The notes under the pieces were generated by a model, which saw only the letters and a program-made list of their open reading frames with translations, was not told where the DNA came from and did no database searches. Source: CAYONP01 sp964405335 (lineage in GTDB: Bacteria > Armatimonadota > UBA10988). Taken from it: 64,000 nt of DNA. A program made the translations under genes and the position numbers. The number at the start of each line of letters is the position of its first letter. Positions within the stretch are counted from its first letter, which is position 1. The stretch lies in NCBI GenBank assembly GCA_964405335.1, contig CAYONP010000010.1, positions 1 through 64,000 of the forward strand. The letters run 5' to 3'. This document shows positions 47,410 to 56,334 of this stretch, piece after piece.

Positions 47410-48651
47410 TCACTGGGTGGTGTTGAAGCCCATCTCGACCTGCGCCTGCGACGTGTTGCGGAAGGCGTTCTCGCCGCGCAGCAGACAGCCGGTGATGCTC
47501 GCCGCGGTCAGGCCCGGCTGCAAGTCGATCTGCAACTTGTCGCTCATGAACTCGCAGGCGTGGACGATCAACCGCCCGCCCGAGGCCTGGATGCAGCCGA
47601 CACCCTCGCCGGCGCCGTCCCAACCACTGAAGTGGCAGCAATTCAACACCAGCGTGCTGGGTCCCTGCTTGTCGACGTGGTAGCGCGTTTCGGCGATCGG
47701 CCAGAAGCCGCAGTTGCTCAGCTTGATCGGCCCGCGGTTGTTCGGCCCGACCTCGATGGTGCCCATGAACTGCCCGCCGGTCCACTGCACCCCGGCGTGC
47801 GGCTGGGTCTGGTTGAACCGCGCGGCGACCGGGCCGATGTCGCTGCCCGAGGTGTGGATCACCGCGTTGCCCGGCCCGTGGCCGAAGTCGTCGAACAGCC
47901 AGCCGACGACCGGGAAGATGACGAAGCAGTTGCTGATGAACTCCCAGTCGGTCCGCCCGATCTTGAAGCCGACCAGGTTCTGCTCGAGCCAGGCCTTGAT
48001 GTCACCCTCGAACTTCGGCTCGAGCGCCATGCGGGTCCAGAAGTTCGGGTTGAAATGGACGTTCTCGATCCGCCCGATGTCGGTGCACTGGTCGACGTAG
48101 ACGCCGGTCTTCAGCGGGCAGGCGAAGATGTTGCGCACCGTGTGCAGCTCGTTCCAGTTGGTCCCCAGATCGAGCGCCTGGTACGGGTTGGTCAGCGTCA
48201 TGTCGACGATCTGGCACAGCTCGCCGTCGATTCGGATGGTCCACGGATAGGGCGCGATGTCGGGCAGCCGCTGCTCCGGGTAGTGGATCGTCATCTGCCG
48301 GATGACCGCGTTCGGCCGCAGCGTGACCAGCGGCTCGCCGTCGGCGTCGCCGCGCCCGCCATAGGCCAGCAGCACCGTGCCGATCGGATGCTCGGAGTGC
48401 GGCACGCCGCCGCTCGCGCCTGTCAAGGTAACCCCCGGCGGGACGTTCAGCGCGCCGTCGATGCGGTACTTGCCCGGCGGCAGCAGGCAGACCGGGCCGG
48501 CCTCGGCCGCGGCGTTCAGCGCGGCCTGGATCGCCGCCGTGTCGTCGGTCACGCCATCGCCCGTCGCGCCGTGCGCGCGGGCGTCCACCTGCGCCATCAC
48601 ACCACCTCCCGTCAGCATCGCCACCCAGAGCAGTCCGTCGATCCAGCGCAT
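47410..48651 (-). CDS. Secreted right-handed beta-helix protein (pectate lyase superfamily-like)
   Basis: Exported protein of 413 residues. The signal (RWIDGLLWVAMLTGGGVMA) is followed by DARAHGATGDGVTDDTAAIQAALNAAA, the classic opening of Pectate_lyase_3/GH28-related beta-helix proteins, with the LLPPGKYRIDGAL rung. The body repeats short beta-strand rungs (NAVIRQMTIHYP, CQIVDMTLTNP, KLSNCGFWPI, TLVLNCCHFSGWD, RLIVHACEFMSD). Enzymatic activity and substrate cannot be assigned. GGAG lies seven bases before the ATG. It lies upstream of ppc and may share its transcript; the divergent FGE/FKBP gene starts 137 bases away. Confidence 0.8.
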   Translation of the reverse strand: MRWIDGLLWVAMLTGGGVMAQVDARAHGATGDGVTDDTAAIQAALNAAAEAGPVCLLPPGKYRIDGALNVPPGVTLTGASGGVPHSEHPIGTVLLAYGGRGDADGEPLVTLRPNAVIRQMTIHYPEQRLPDIAPYPWTIRIDGELCQIVDMTLTNPYQALDLGTNWNELHTVRNIFACPLKTGVYVDQCTDIGRIENVHFNPNFWTRMALEPKFEGDIKAWLEQNLVGFKIGRTDWEFISNCFVIFPVVGWLFDDFGHGPGNAVIHTSGSDIGPVAARFNQTQPHAGVQWTGGQFMGTIEVGPNNRGPIKLSNCGFWPIAETRYHVDKQGPSTLVLNCCHFSGWDGAGEGVGCIQASGGRLIVHACEFMSDKLQIDLQPGLTAASITGCLLRGENAFRNTSQAQVEMGFNTTQ

Positions 48652-48788
48652 AGCCCAGCTCCGCCCTTGACTCTCGCCGCAAGGTATGAGGGAGTCAACC
48701 GGTGAATCCGACCAGCGCCGTCGGCCCGCGTCTGCCGACCGTCGCGGTCGGCGTCCGTGTCGACGGTGCCGCTACGCAGGAGCTGCCC

Positions 48789-49643
48789 ATGCCCTGGCTC
48801 GTGATCCTCCTCGCCGCGCCGGCCGGTCAGCGCGTCGCCGCCGGCGACGACATGCCGCAGCACCTGCTGCCCGGCGAGCTGCCGCTCTGGATCGACCGCC
48901 ACCCGGTCACCTGCGAGCAGTATGCCCGGTTCCTCAACGAGGTCCAGCCCGATCCCACGCGCCGCTTCGGCTGGATCGCCATCCTGGGTGAAGAGGACGA
49001 TGGGCAGCAGCCGTGCGACATCGACGTCGAGCCGAACGCCGGCTTCGTCGCCGTGCGCGGGCGCGAACAGGAGCCGGTGACGCAGGTCAGCCTGCGCGGT
49101 GCCACGGCCTATGCGAGCTGGCAGGGCCGCCGCCTGCCGTCCGCCGACGAACACAGGGCCGCGGCCGAACAGGCCGACCGGCTCGGTCTCCTGGGCTTCG
49201 GCGAGCTGCGCGAGCAGTGCCTCGACCGGCCGGTCGACGATGACGCGACAGCGCTGCGCGAGGACGTGACCTTTCGCACCGTGCAGTCGGCCGCCGAAGG
49301 CGAGCTGAAGCAGACCCGGAGCGGCCTGCGGTACGTCGAACTGGCCGAGGGCGACGGCCCTCACCCGCGCCACGGGCAGACCGTGCGGGTGCACTACACC
49401 GGCTGGACCGAGGACGGCGTGAAGTTCGACAGCTCGCTGGACCGCGGCGAGCCGTTCGGGTTCCGGCTCGGCGAGGGAGCGGTGATCGCCGGCTGGGACG
49501 AGGGCCTGGCCGCGATCCGGCCGGGTGGCCGGCGGCGGCTGATTCTCCCCAACCACCTGGCCTATGGCGAGCGTGGAATCGACGAGGTGATTCCGCCGCG
49601 CGCCGTGCTGGTCTTCGAGGTCACGCTGATCGCGGCGGAATGA
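48789..49643 (+). CDS. FGE-sulfatase-like / FKBP-type peptidyl-prolyl isomerase fusion
   Basis: Exported protein of 284 residues. GGAG lies six bases before the chosen ATG, which gives a short signal (MPWLVILLAAPAGQRVAAG). Residues about 20-130 follow the formylglycine-generating-enzyme/SUMF fold: LWIDRHPVTCEQYARFLN, then VTQVSLRGATAYASWQGRRLPSADEHRAAAEQA. The fold should run to about 250 residues, but here it jumps to DVTFRTVQ at about 159-166, which resembles the usual GFR ending, so the middle with the catalytic cysteines is missing. Residues about 178-284 are a full FKBP domain (VRVHYTGWTEDGVKFDSSLDRG, GWDEGL, YGERGIDEVIPP). It would isomerise prolyl bonds outside the cytoplasm; the FGE part is probably a binding module. 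Ten bases ahead of a beta-helix gene. Confidence 0.78.
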   Translation: MPWLVILLAAPAGQRVAAGDDMPQHLLPGELPLWIDRHPVTCEQYARFLNEVQPDPTRRFGWIAILGEEDDGQQPCDIDVEPNAGFVAVRGREQEPVTQVSLRGATAYASWQGRRLPSADEHRAAAEQADRLGLLGFGELREQCLDRPVDDDATALREDVTFRTVQSAAEGELKQTRSGLRYVELAEGDGPHPRHGQTVRVHYTGWTEDGVKFDSSLDRGEPFGFRLGEGAVIAGWDEGLAAIRPGGRRRLILPNHLAYGERGIDEVIPPRAVLVFEVTLIAAE

Positions 49644-49653
49644 GGAGTGCCCG

Positions 49654-50811
49654 ATGCGCTGGTTGATGCTGCCGCTGGCCGCCATGCTGCCCGCCTGCGC
49701 CGCCGAACGGCCGGTGCGCGATGCCGATGAACTGCGCGCCGCGCTGGCCGCCGCGCAGCCGGGCGACACCATTCTGCTCGCGCCGGGCGAGTATGCGGGC
49801 GGTTTGTCGGCCAGCGACCTGAACGGTGAGCCCGACCGGCCGATCGTGATTGGCGCCCAGGACCCCGAGCGCCGGCCGTGGCTGGTCGGCGGGGGCAATG
49901 CGATCCAGCTCTCGAGCTGCAGCCACCTCGAGATTCGCGACCTGGGCATCCGCGGGCAGAGCGGCAACGGGCTCAACCTCGACGACGGCGGCCGGCTCGA
50001 TCACTCGGCCCACCACCTGACGCTGCGCAATCTGCACCTCCAAGACATCGGCCCGCGCGGCAACCACGACGGGATCAAGCTCAGCGGCGTGCGCGACTTT
50101 GTGGTCGAGTCGTGCCTGGTCGAACGCTGGGGCGCCGGCAGCGGCTCGGCGATCGACATGGTCGGCTGCCGCGACGGCCTGATCACCGGCTGCCTGTTCC
50201 GCCACCAGCCCGACGAGCAGGGCAGCTCGGGGGTGCAGTGCAAGGGCAACACGCGGCGGATCACGATCCGTGGCAATCGCTTCGAGCAGGCCGGCGGGCG
50301 GGCGATCAACCTCGGCGGCAGCACCGGACTGCAGTTCTTCCGCCCGCCGCTGACCCCCGGCGGCGAGCACAGCGAGGCGGGCGAGTTGCTGGTCGAGCAG
50401 AACGTGTTCATCGGCTCGGTCACGCCGTTCGCCTTTGTCGGGGTCGACGGCGCGGTCGTGCGCCGGAACACGATCTACCGCCCGCGCGCCTGGCTGTTGC
50501 GCATCCTGCAGGAGACGCGCGAGCCGGGGTTCGTGCCCTGCCGGGGCGGCGTGCTCGAGGACAATCTGTTCGTCTGGCGGTCCGACGAGCTTCGGACACA
50601 CGTCAACATCGGCCCGGGCACGGCGCCGGAGAGCTTCGTCTTCCGGGGCAACGCATGGTCCTGCGCCGACCAGCCGACGCGCAGCCGGCCGGAGCTGCCG
50701 GCGGCCGAGACCGAGGGCGTCTACGGCACCGAGCCGGCGTTCACCGACCCGGCCGCAGGCGACCTGAGGCTACAGCCGGGCAGCGCCCTGGCTGGCAAGG
50801 GGGCTGGCTAG
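49654..50811 (+). CDS. Secreted right-handed beta-helix protein
   Basis: Exported protein of 385 residues. AGGAG lies six bases before the ATG; the signal ends near LPAC, so it may be a lipoprotein (Cys15) or end at CAA. The opening VRDADELRAALAAAQPGDTILLAPGEYAG is typical of chondroitinase-B/pectate-lyase-like helices, followed by rungs such as HLEIRDLGIRGQ, HHLTLRNLHLQDIG, RDFVVESCLVERWGAGSGS and RRITIRGNRFEQAG. The conserved HDGIKLSG turn suggests a calcium- or sugar-binding edge. It is the second gene of an operon with the FKBP-type folding protein, which may assist its export or folding; that is inference. Confidence 0.82.
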   Translation: MRWLMLPLAAMLPACAAERPVRDADELRAALAAAQPGDTILLAPGEYAGGLSASDLNGEPDRPIVIGAQDPERRPWLVGGGNAIQLSSCSHLEIRDLGIRGQSGNGLNLDDGGRLDHSAHHLTLRNLHLQDIGPRGNHDGIKLSGVRDFVVESCLVERWGAGSGSAIDMVGCRDGLITGCLFRHQPDEQGSSGVQCKGNTRRITIRGNRFEQAGGRAINLGGSTGLQFFRPPLTPGGEHSEAGELLVEQNVFIGSVTPFAFVGVDGAVVRRNTIYRPRAWLLRILQETREPGFVPCRGGVLEDNLFVWRSDELRTHVNIGPGTAPESFVFRGNAWSCADQPTRSRPELPAAETEGVYGTEPAFTDPAAGDLRLQPGSALAGKGAG

Positions 50812-50820
50812 AGGGTGAAG

Positions 50821-50846
50821 CCCGCCGGCCGTACGGCGCCGGCGGG
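50821..50846. terminator. G+C-rich hairpin between convergent genes
   Basis: CCCGCCGGC (50821-50829) pairs with GCCGGCGGG (50838-50846), with an inner GCCGTACGGC palindrome. It lies between the stop of the beta-helix gene (50811) and that of the RRM gene (50867) and probably ends both; no T-run. Confidence 0.6.
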
Positions 50847-50866
50847 CCCGCTGTCTAGGCTGCGGT

Positions 50867-51178
50867 TTACCAGCGGCCGCGGCCGCCTCGGCCGCCGCCA
50901 CCGCCACCACCGCCGCCGCCGCCACCACGCTCACGCTCCTGCGCGAAGTCGACCCGGAGGGTGCGACCGTCGAGCGAAGCGCCGTTCATCGCTTGCATCG
51001 CCGCCGCGGCGGCGTCGTCGGTAGCGAACCGAACGAAACCGAATCCGCGCGACTGGCCGGTCTCGCGATCAGTGATCACGACGGCCTCTTCGACATCACC
51101 AAAGTTCTCAAACGCGGCCCGCAACGACGCATCGGTCGTTTCCCACGCGAGAGAACCCACGAACAGTTTACGCGCCAT
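50867..51178 (-). CDS. RRM-domain RNA-binding protein with Gly-rich tail
   Basis: Small RNA-binding protein of 103 residues. A single RNA recognition motif spans about residues 3-80: RNP2 KLFVGSLAW, RNP1 RGFGFVRF with both aromatic residues, and the helix DDAAAAAMQAMNG. The tail is a run of glycines ending GRGGRGRW. This is the common bacterial RRM protein of cyanobacteria and planctomycetes, often cold-induced, binding single-stranded RNA. MARKLFVG is the preferred start (AGAGGA just upstream). A possible extended -10 promoter lies about 90 bases upstream, giving a long leader as in cold-shock genes. Confidence 0.92.
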   Translation of the reverse strand: MARKLFVGSLAWETTDASLRAAFENFGDVEEAVVITDRETGQSRGFGFVRFATDDAAAAAMQAMNGASLDGRTLRVDFAQERERGGGGGGGGGGGGRGGRGRW

Positions 51179-51266
51179 GTTCCTCTGCTCTCCCAACGGT
51201 CTCTGGCCTACCTCGCACCGTGCTCAGACACTCGCGCAGCGGGCCGTTGATTGAGTTGGACCGCTG

Positions 51267-51275
51267 ACTATAGCA
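51267..51275 (-). promoter_or_regulatory. Possible extended -10 promoter of the RRM gene
   Basis: On the minus strand TGCTATAGT fits TG-N-TATAAT with one mismatch; the -35 (TTCGAC, 18-base spacer) is poor. The start point would leave about 82 bases of leader. The other part of the gap (51276-51413) shows no clear signal for the plus-strand lipoprotein gene. Confidence 0.4.
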
Positions 51276-51413
51276 GGAAATCGCCGCGGCGTCGAATCAA
51301 CTTCGCCAACGCCACCGACATCGGCATCGGCGGGCACAGCCAGCCCTACACCACGCCCGAACGCCGCCGATACGATCACGCATACTGGAACGATGCTCGA
51401 TGGGAGGCGATCC

Positions 51414-53669
51414 ATGTGGCGACGACGCGCCTTGGCCGGCCTGCTGGTGTCCTTGTTCACCCTACCCCTGGGCTGCTCCAGCAGCGACGGCGTGCAGGTG
51501 GCCACCGGCAACCCGCCCGGCCGGTTGATTGCCGGCCGCGGGCCCGTGCCCAATCTCAACGCCGCCGTGGCCCTGGTGCTGGCCGACTACCTCGGCGTTG
51601 GCGCCGCGCGGCAGGACGGGCCGGTAATCGGCGGCGACGACGATCCACTGCTCGACCTCTACCGCCTCGACGACACCGCTACGCCGCAGGGCACGGTCAT
51701 CCGGCCGTTCTTCGACGAGACCGGCTACCGCCTCAACCAGGACTACTTCGTCTTCTTCGTCGACCTCAACCCAGCGGCCGACTTCGAGCATCCGGCATTC
51801 TACCTCTATGTCCGGCCGGAGGACGGTGCGATCTTCGAGCAGCAAGTCGCCTCGTTCCCGGTGGTCGATGACCAGATCCGGCTGACCAGCGATGCCGACC
51901 AGGCGGCCCACCAGGTCTACGGCCACGCCCTGTTCCAGCCGCCGGCCGCCACGCGACAGTCGCCGCCGACGCTCTCGGGCGGCAGCGCGCACGGGCTGTT
52001 CGTCGGAGGCTCGGACGAGGGCCGGCGCCAGGCCGACTTCGACCACGCCAACGACTACCTGAAAGAGGTCACCGGCGAGGCCGAGCCGCTGGATCTGCTG
52101 TGGCACAACCACCCGAATCCGATCGGCAAGGCCGACCTGGCGACGGCGCTGCGCGATGCCTCGAGCGGCCTCGGGGCCGACGACAAGTTCTTCCTGATCA
52201 TCAGCACGCACGGCAAGGAGCTGCGGCCCGAGTTCCAGGTCGGCAGCGAGCGAATGACCTATGAGGAGCTGTGCCGGGCGATCGAGCAGAACGTGACCGC
52301 CGGGCAGGTCAACATCCTCACCGCGGTCTGCTTCAGCGGCAAACTGCACGACATCTTCCTCGGCTGGGACGACGACACGACCAAGGGCGTGCGCTGGTTC
52401 ACCGGCGCGCCGAGCGACAAGGAGTCGTACTCGGACGAAGACCAGGGCAACTGGGCGCTCGCCTGCGCCTTCATGAAGCTGACCGAGGCACTCGCCGCCG
52501 CGCGCGGCGACGGGAGCCTGACGGTCGCCGAACTCGAGGAGGCGATGGCCGGGCTCCGCGTGACCGAGTCTGAGCTGATGGACAAGATCATCGCCAACGC
52601 GCGGTCCATCGGCGGCGCCGACAACCCCGCCGTGCAGCGCTTCATCGACGACATTCAGAGCGACGACGGCGCCTTCGACGCCTTCCCGCGACCGGGCACG
52701 CCGCGCGTCGGCGGTTTCGACGCCGAGGCCGGCGGCGATGGTGGCGGCGGCGGAGGCGGCGGCGGTGGTGATGGCGGCGGTGGCGGCGGCGGTACCGGCG
52801 ACGTACCGCAGGAGGCGCGCACGCTGGATTACTCGCTCGGTGTCGGGTCGGGTTCGATGGGTGTGCAGTCGGTCGGGATCAACAGCACGCGGCTCGACCT
52901 GATGACCGGCCCCGCCGGGATCGGCTCGGGTCCGATCACGGCACAGGTGCAGATCGAGTTCGAGCAGGTCGGCGCGGCGGGCACCGGCACCATGGACTTC
53001 ACCGGCACGGTGGCCTCATTCGGCGCGGCAACCGGCGGAGGTTATGTGGTGCTCGATCAGGGCGGCCGGTTCCCGGTCGTCTCGAGCCCAGGCGCGGGCG
53101 ACGACGTCTGGTCGTTCTGGAACGCCGGCGTCAGCGACCCGGCCATTCTCGTGCCGGGCCGTCCGCCGGGCGACCTGGGCGCCGGCGAGACGGCGATCGT
53201 GCTGTTCAACGACAGCGCCGGCCTTGCTCTGTCGCTGCTCGCGCCGGGCGGCACGGCGGTCGCCTCGAGCAGCCTGCTCGATGAACTCGGCTCGCTGGTG
53301 CTGGCGCTCGAAGGCACGGTCACGCCGCCCAGCGGGCCGGCGTTCGACACGGTTGGGACGCTGGTGATCGCCATCCGGGCCGAAGGCCAGCAGAACCTCC
53401 GCTCACGCTTGACCTTCGACACCAGCGCACAGGCCTTTCGGCAGTCGGCCATTTTCCTGCTCGAGGTCCTGCCGGCGCCACAGGCCGGGCTGGCGGCCGA
53501 TGCGAACGACGACGGCGACGTCGATCCGGGCGACTACCAGGTCTGGCAGAGCAACTTCGGCCGCACCGGAGCGACGCGCGCCGAGGGCGACTTCAACGGC
53601 GACGGCATCGTGGACGCCGCCGATTATGTCGTCTGGCGAGGTCAGCAGACGGGCACCAACGCTCGCTGA
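51414..53669 (+). CDS. Caspase-like (clan CD) lipoprotein with dockerin-like tail
   Basis: Exported lipoprotein of 751 residues. GGGAGG is six bases before the ATG at 51414; lipobox LPLGC (about Cys21). Residues about 25-165 (GTVIRPFFDETGYRLNQDY, VFFVDLNPAADFEHPAFYLY) form a domain shared with the genes at 53727 and 14331. The peptidase-like core has FFLIISTHGKEL (His266) and, 40 residues on, NILTAVCFSGKLHD (Cys306), as in caspase- and legumain-type enzymes. After a Gly-run linker (about 442-463) comes a beta sandwich, then two dockerin-like calcium loops (DANDDGDVDPGDYQVW and DFNGDGIVDAADYVVW) near the end. Substrate, activation and partners are unknown; the tail suggests docking or Ca-dependent attachment. 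Followed 57 bases later by its paralogue. Confidence 0.72.
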   Translation: MWRRRALAGLLVSLFTLPLGCSSSDGVQVATGNPPGRLIAGRGPVPNLNAAVALVLADYLGVGAARQDGPVIGGDDDPLLDLYRLDDTATPQGTVIRPFFDETGYRLNQDYFVFFVDLNPAADFEHPAFYLYVRPEDGAIFEQQVASFPVVDDQIRLTSDADQAAHQVYGHALFQPPAATRQSPPTLSGGSAHGLFVGGSDEGRRQADFDHANDYLKEVTGEAEPLDLLWHNHPNPIGKADLATALRDASSGLGADDKFFLIISTHGKELRPEFQVGSERMTYEELCRAIEQNVTAGQVNILTAVCFSGKLHDIFLGWDDDTTKGVRWFTGAPSDKESYSDEDQGNWALACAFMKLTEALAAARGDGSLTVAELEEAMAGLRVTESELMDKIIANARSIGGADNPAVQRFIDDIQSDDGAFDAFPRPGTPRVGGFDAEAGGDGGGGGGGGGGDGGGGGGGTGDVPQEARTLDYSLGVGSGSMGVQSVGINSTRLDLMTGPAGIGSGPITAQVQIEFEQVGAAGTGTMDFTGTVASFGAATGGGYVVLDQGGRFPVVSSPGAGDDVWSFWNAGVSDPAILVPGRPPGDLGAGETAIVLFNDSAGLALSLLAPGGTAVASSSLLDELGSLVLALEGTVTPPSGPAFDTVGTLVIAIRAEGQQNLRSRLTFDTSAQAFRQSAIFLLEVLPAPQAGLAADANDDGDVDPGDYQVWQSNFGRTGATRAEGDFNGDGIVDAADYVVWRGQQTGTNAR

Positions 53670-53726
53670 AAAAGACCTTACACCTCGGCGCGAGGGTGCC
53701 ACACTGGGCCTGCCCCGGAGTGAGGG

Positions 53727-55982
53727 ATGGCACGTCGAGCGGCCTGGATCCTGTTGTTGTGCGCCCTGTCACTGGCCTCGCTGCTGCCCGTTGGCTGCGG
53801 CACGAGCGAAGGCACGGTGATCGCCACGGGCGATCCGCCAGGCCGGCAGATCCCCGGCAGCGGGGCGGTCGACACGCCCGAAGAGGCGCTCGAGCGCCTG
53901 CTGTCAGAGTACCTCGGCCTGCCCGCGACGCGACAGGACGGCGGGCCGGTGATTGGCCAGGCGGGCGATCCACTGGCGATCGCCTATCGCCTGCACGCCG
54001 GGGCCACGCCGGCGGGGACGGTCATCCGGCCGTTCTTTGCCGATGAGGCGTATCGGCTGAACGACCACTACTTCGTCTACTTTGTCGACCTGGCGCCGAT
54101 CCAGGAGTACGAGCACGCGGCGTTCATCGTCTACCTGCGCCGCGGCGACGGCCGGTTCTTCGAGCAGGAGGTATCGAGCTTCCCAGTGGTCGACGACCAG
54201 CTCCGGCTGATCGACGACGACGACCGGCGCGACAACGTGGTCTACACGCACTTCATCTTCGAGGAGGAGCTGCCGAATGGCGCCGGCCGGCAGGACGGCG
54301 GCCTGCCGATGTCGGGCGCCGACAGCGGCGGGCTGTTCCTCGGCGGCTCGAGTGAGGGGCGACGGCAACATGACCTCGACAACACGGCCGGGTTCATGCA
54401 GAACCTGACCGGCGAGGCGAACCCGCTGTCGGTGCTGTGGCACAACCACCCCGATCCAATCGACAAGGAAGATTTCGAGGATGCGCTGGCCAAGGCCTCC
54501 GAGGGGCTCGGGCCGGGCGACAAGTTCTGGCTGTTCGTCAGCACGCACGGTGGCGCGCCGCCGACCTCGCGGTTCCAGGTCGGCACCGAACGGATGACCT
54601 ACGAAGAGCTCTGCCGAGCGCTGGCCGAGAACGTCACCGCGGGCAGCATCAACATCGTCATGGGCGCCTGCTTCAGCGGCCAGATGGACGAGGTATTCAA
54701 GGGCTGGGAGGACGACACCGCCAAGGCGGTGCACTGGATCACCGCCGCGCCGGACGACAAGCCGGCTTATGCCAACGCGGTCAGCGGCGGCTGGGTGTTC
54801 ACCTGCACGATGATGAAGATGCAGCAGGCGCTCGAAGCGGCCCGCGCCGACGGGCAGGTGACGCTGTTCGAGATCGAGCAGGCGTTTGCCGACCTCGAAC
54901 TCACCGGCGACGAGATCCTGCAGAAGATCTGCGATTACTACATCGGAAAGTACGGCGCCGACAACGACGAGGTCAATGAGTACAAGCGCGACCTCGAGAA
55001 CGACGACGGCCCGGGCGACAAGAGCCCGCGGCCGGGCAATCCGAAGAAGGGCGGGTTCGGGCGCAACGAGCCGATCGGTCCAAACGTGTTCATCCCCGAT
55101 GGTGGCCGCCGCCTGCCGTTGCCCCCGCTCGGCGGTGGCGGCGGGTTTGTCGGCGGCGGCAACGTCGATGTCAGCGAGGGCGAGGGCTTCATCGACTCGC
55201 TCGAGCTGGGCATCCGGTTCACGCCCTCGTTCCTTGACCTGCGGCTGAAGTTCCGCCCGAACGACCAGCCCAGCTCGCTGCCCTTCGACGTCGAACTGGG
55301 CGGGCCGATCATCCAGCTTGGCGGCAGTGAGGGCAACGACATCATCCTCGTCGATCCCGGCCCCGGCGTGATCTCTCTGCCCGACGCCGGCGACGACGAC
55401 CTGGTCTGGTCGGTGTGGAACAGCCAGAATGCGAACCTCGAGCTGCTCTTCCCACCGCGCCCGAAGCGCGAGCTCGACCCGACCACTCAGCTCCCGACCA
55501 GCATCCGGCTGATGGACGGTCCACTGCGGCCGATCCTGCCGATCAACCCGCTGCGCGAGATCCCGGCCGAGCAGTTCAACGACCTGCGCACGTTGCTGGC
55601 GCTGGTCAACGGAACGATCACTCCGCCGAATGGTGATCCGGTCAACATCGAGGGCTTGGCGGCACTGTTCATCCGGCCGCTGGGCGAGCACAGCCTCGAC
55701 ACGATCATCACCTTCCCCGGCTTCGGGCAGGAACAGAACGCCTTCTTCCTACAGTCGACGCTGCCGGCGCCGACGCCCGACGCCACCGCCGACTTCGACG
55801 GTGACGGCGATGTCGACGCGGCCGACTACGTGCTCATGCAACGGAACTTCGGCGCCACCGGCGACGACCTGGTCGGCGACACCGACAACAGCGGGTCGGT
55901 CGATGAGACGGACTACAACGCCTGGCGCGATCAGTTCACCGGGCCGGGATTGAGCGACACCCAGGCGTTCGGCTCGCGTTGA
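53727..55982 (+). CDS. Caspase-like (clan CD) lipoprotein, tandem paralogue with dockerin-like tail
   Basis: Exported lipoprotein of 751 residues, paralogous to the gene at 51414. GGAG is six bases before the ATG; the signal ends at LLPVGC (about Cys24). The shared N-terminal domain reads GTVIRPFFADEAYRLNDHY then VYFVDLAPIQEYEHAAF. The dyad is His274 (WLFVSTHGGAP) and Cys315 (NIVMGACFSGQMDEVFKGW), embedded in a conserved RFQVGTERMTYEELCRA helix also present in the paralogue. A Pro/Gly linker (RRLPLPPLGGGGGFVGGGN) leads to a beta domain, then two dockerin-like loops (DFDGDGDVDAADYVLM and DTDNSGSVDETDYNAW). Probably cotranscribed with the gene before it. Proteolysis is predicted only from the fold signature. 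Confidence 0.72.
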   Translation: MARRAAWILLLCALSLASLLPVGCGTSEGTVIATGDPPGRQIPGSGAVDTPEEALERLLSEYLGLPATRQDGGPVIGQAGDPLAIAYRLHAGATPAGTVIRPFFADEAYRLNDHYFVYFVDLAPIQEYEHAAFIVYLRRGDGRFFEQEVSSFPVVDDQLRLIDDDDRRDNVVYTHFIFEEELPNGAGRQDGGLPMSGADSGGLFLGGSSEGRRQHDLDNTAGFMQNLTGEANPLSVLWHNHPDPIDKEDFEDALAKASEGLGPGDKFWLFVSTHGGAPPTSRFQVGTERMTYEELCRALAENVTAGSINIVMGACFSGQMDEVFKGWEDDTAKAVHWITAAPDDKPAYANAVSGGWVFTCTMMKMQQALEAARADGQVTLFEIEQAFADLELTGDEILQKICDYYIGKYGADNDEVNEYKRDLENDDGPGDKSPRPGNPKKGGFGRNEPIGPNVFIPDGGRRLPLPPLGGGGGFVGGGNVDVSEGEGFIDSLELGIRFTPSFLDLRLKFRPNDQPSSLPFDVELGGPIIQLGGSEGNDIILVDPGPGVISLPDAGDDDLVWSVWNSQNANLELLFPPRPKRELDPTTQLPTSIRLMDGPLRPILPINPLREIPAEQFNDLRTLLALVNGTITPPNGDPVNIEGLAALFIRPLGEHSLDTIITFPGFGQEQNAFFLQSTLPAPTPDATADFDGDGDVDAADYVLMQRNFGATGDDLVGDTDNSGSVDETDYNAWRDQFTGPGLSDTQAFGSR

Positions 55983-56024
55983 GCGGGTGGCAGCGGCGCG
56001 GACCGCGCCGCAGTGTGTGAAGGC

Positions 56025-56300
56025 TGGCACGGCCAATCGGGGCGGGCACCGGGCAGGTACGGGTGCCTGCCCCTACGGTTCGACCGGCGTAGCGCGATGT
56101 AGGGGCGGCCCCCCATCGTAGATATCGGCGATTGGTGCCACTGGCGGCTTGCCCGCCAGTGCCGCCGACGAGCTGCTGGACAGCACTGCTGCGATGTTAC
56201 GGCTGTAGGGGCGGGTCTCAGACCCGCCCGGATGCTGACGAGCCCGCGCCCGGAGCGATTGCCGGCGGGCAGGTCTGAGACCTTCCCCTACCGGTTGGTC
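56025..56300. repeat. Cluster of palindromic intergenic repeats
   Basis: The 352-base gap 55983-56334 has no gene. It contains GGGCAGG/CCTGCCC then CCCTAC (56055-56080), TGTAGGGGCGG at 56098, a 54-base partial copy of the 25502-25579 repeat in opposite orientation at 56134-56187, then GTAGGGGCGGGTCTCAGACC with its GGTCTGAGACC-type answer ending near 56292. At least two repeat families are nested here. Confidence 0.75.
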
Positions 56301-56334
56301 CTGTGGTGGTCCAGCGCGGCCATCCCGGCGCTGC

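Noticed and set aside
52738..52800. Low-complexity GGC-rich tract
   Set aside because: It encodes the in-frame Gly/Asp linker of the caspase-like lipoprotein, not an intergenic repeat.
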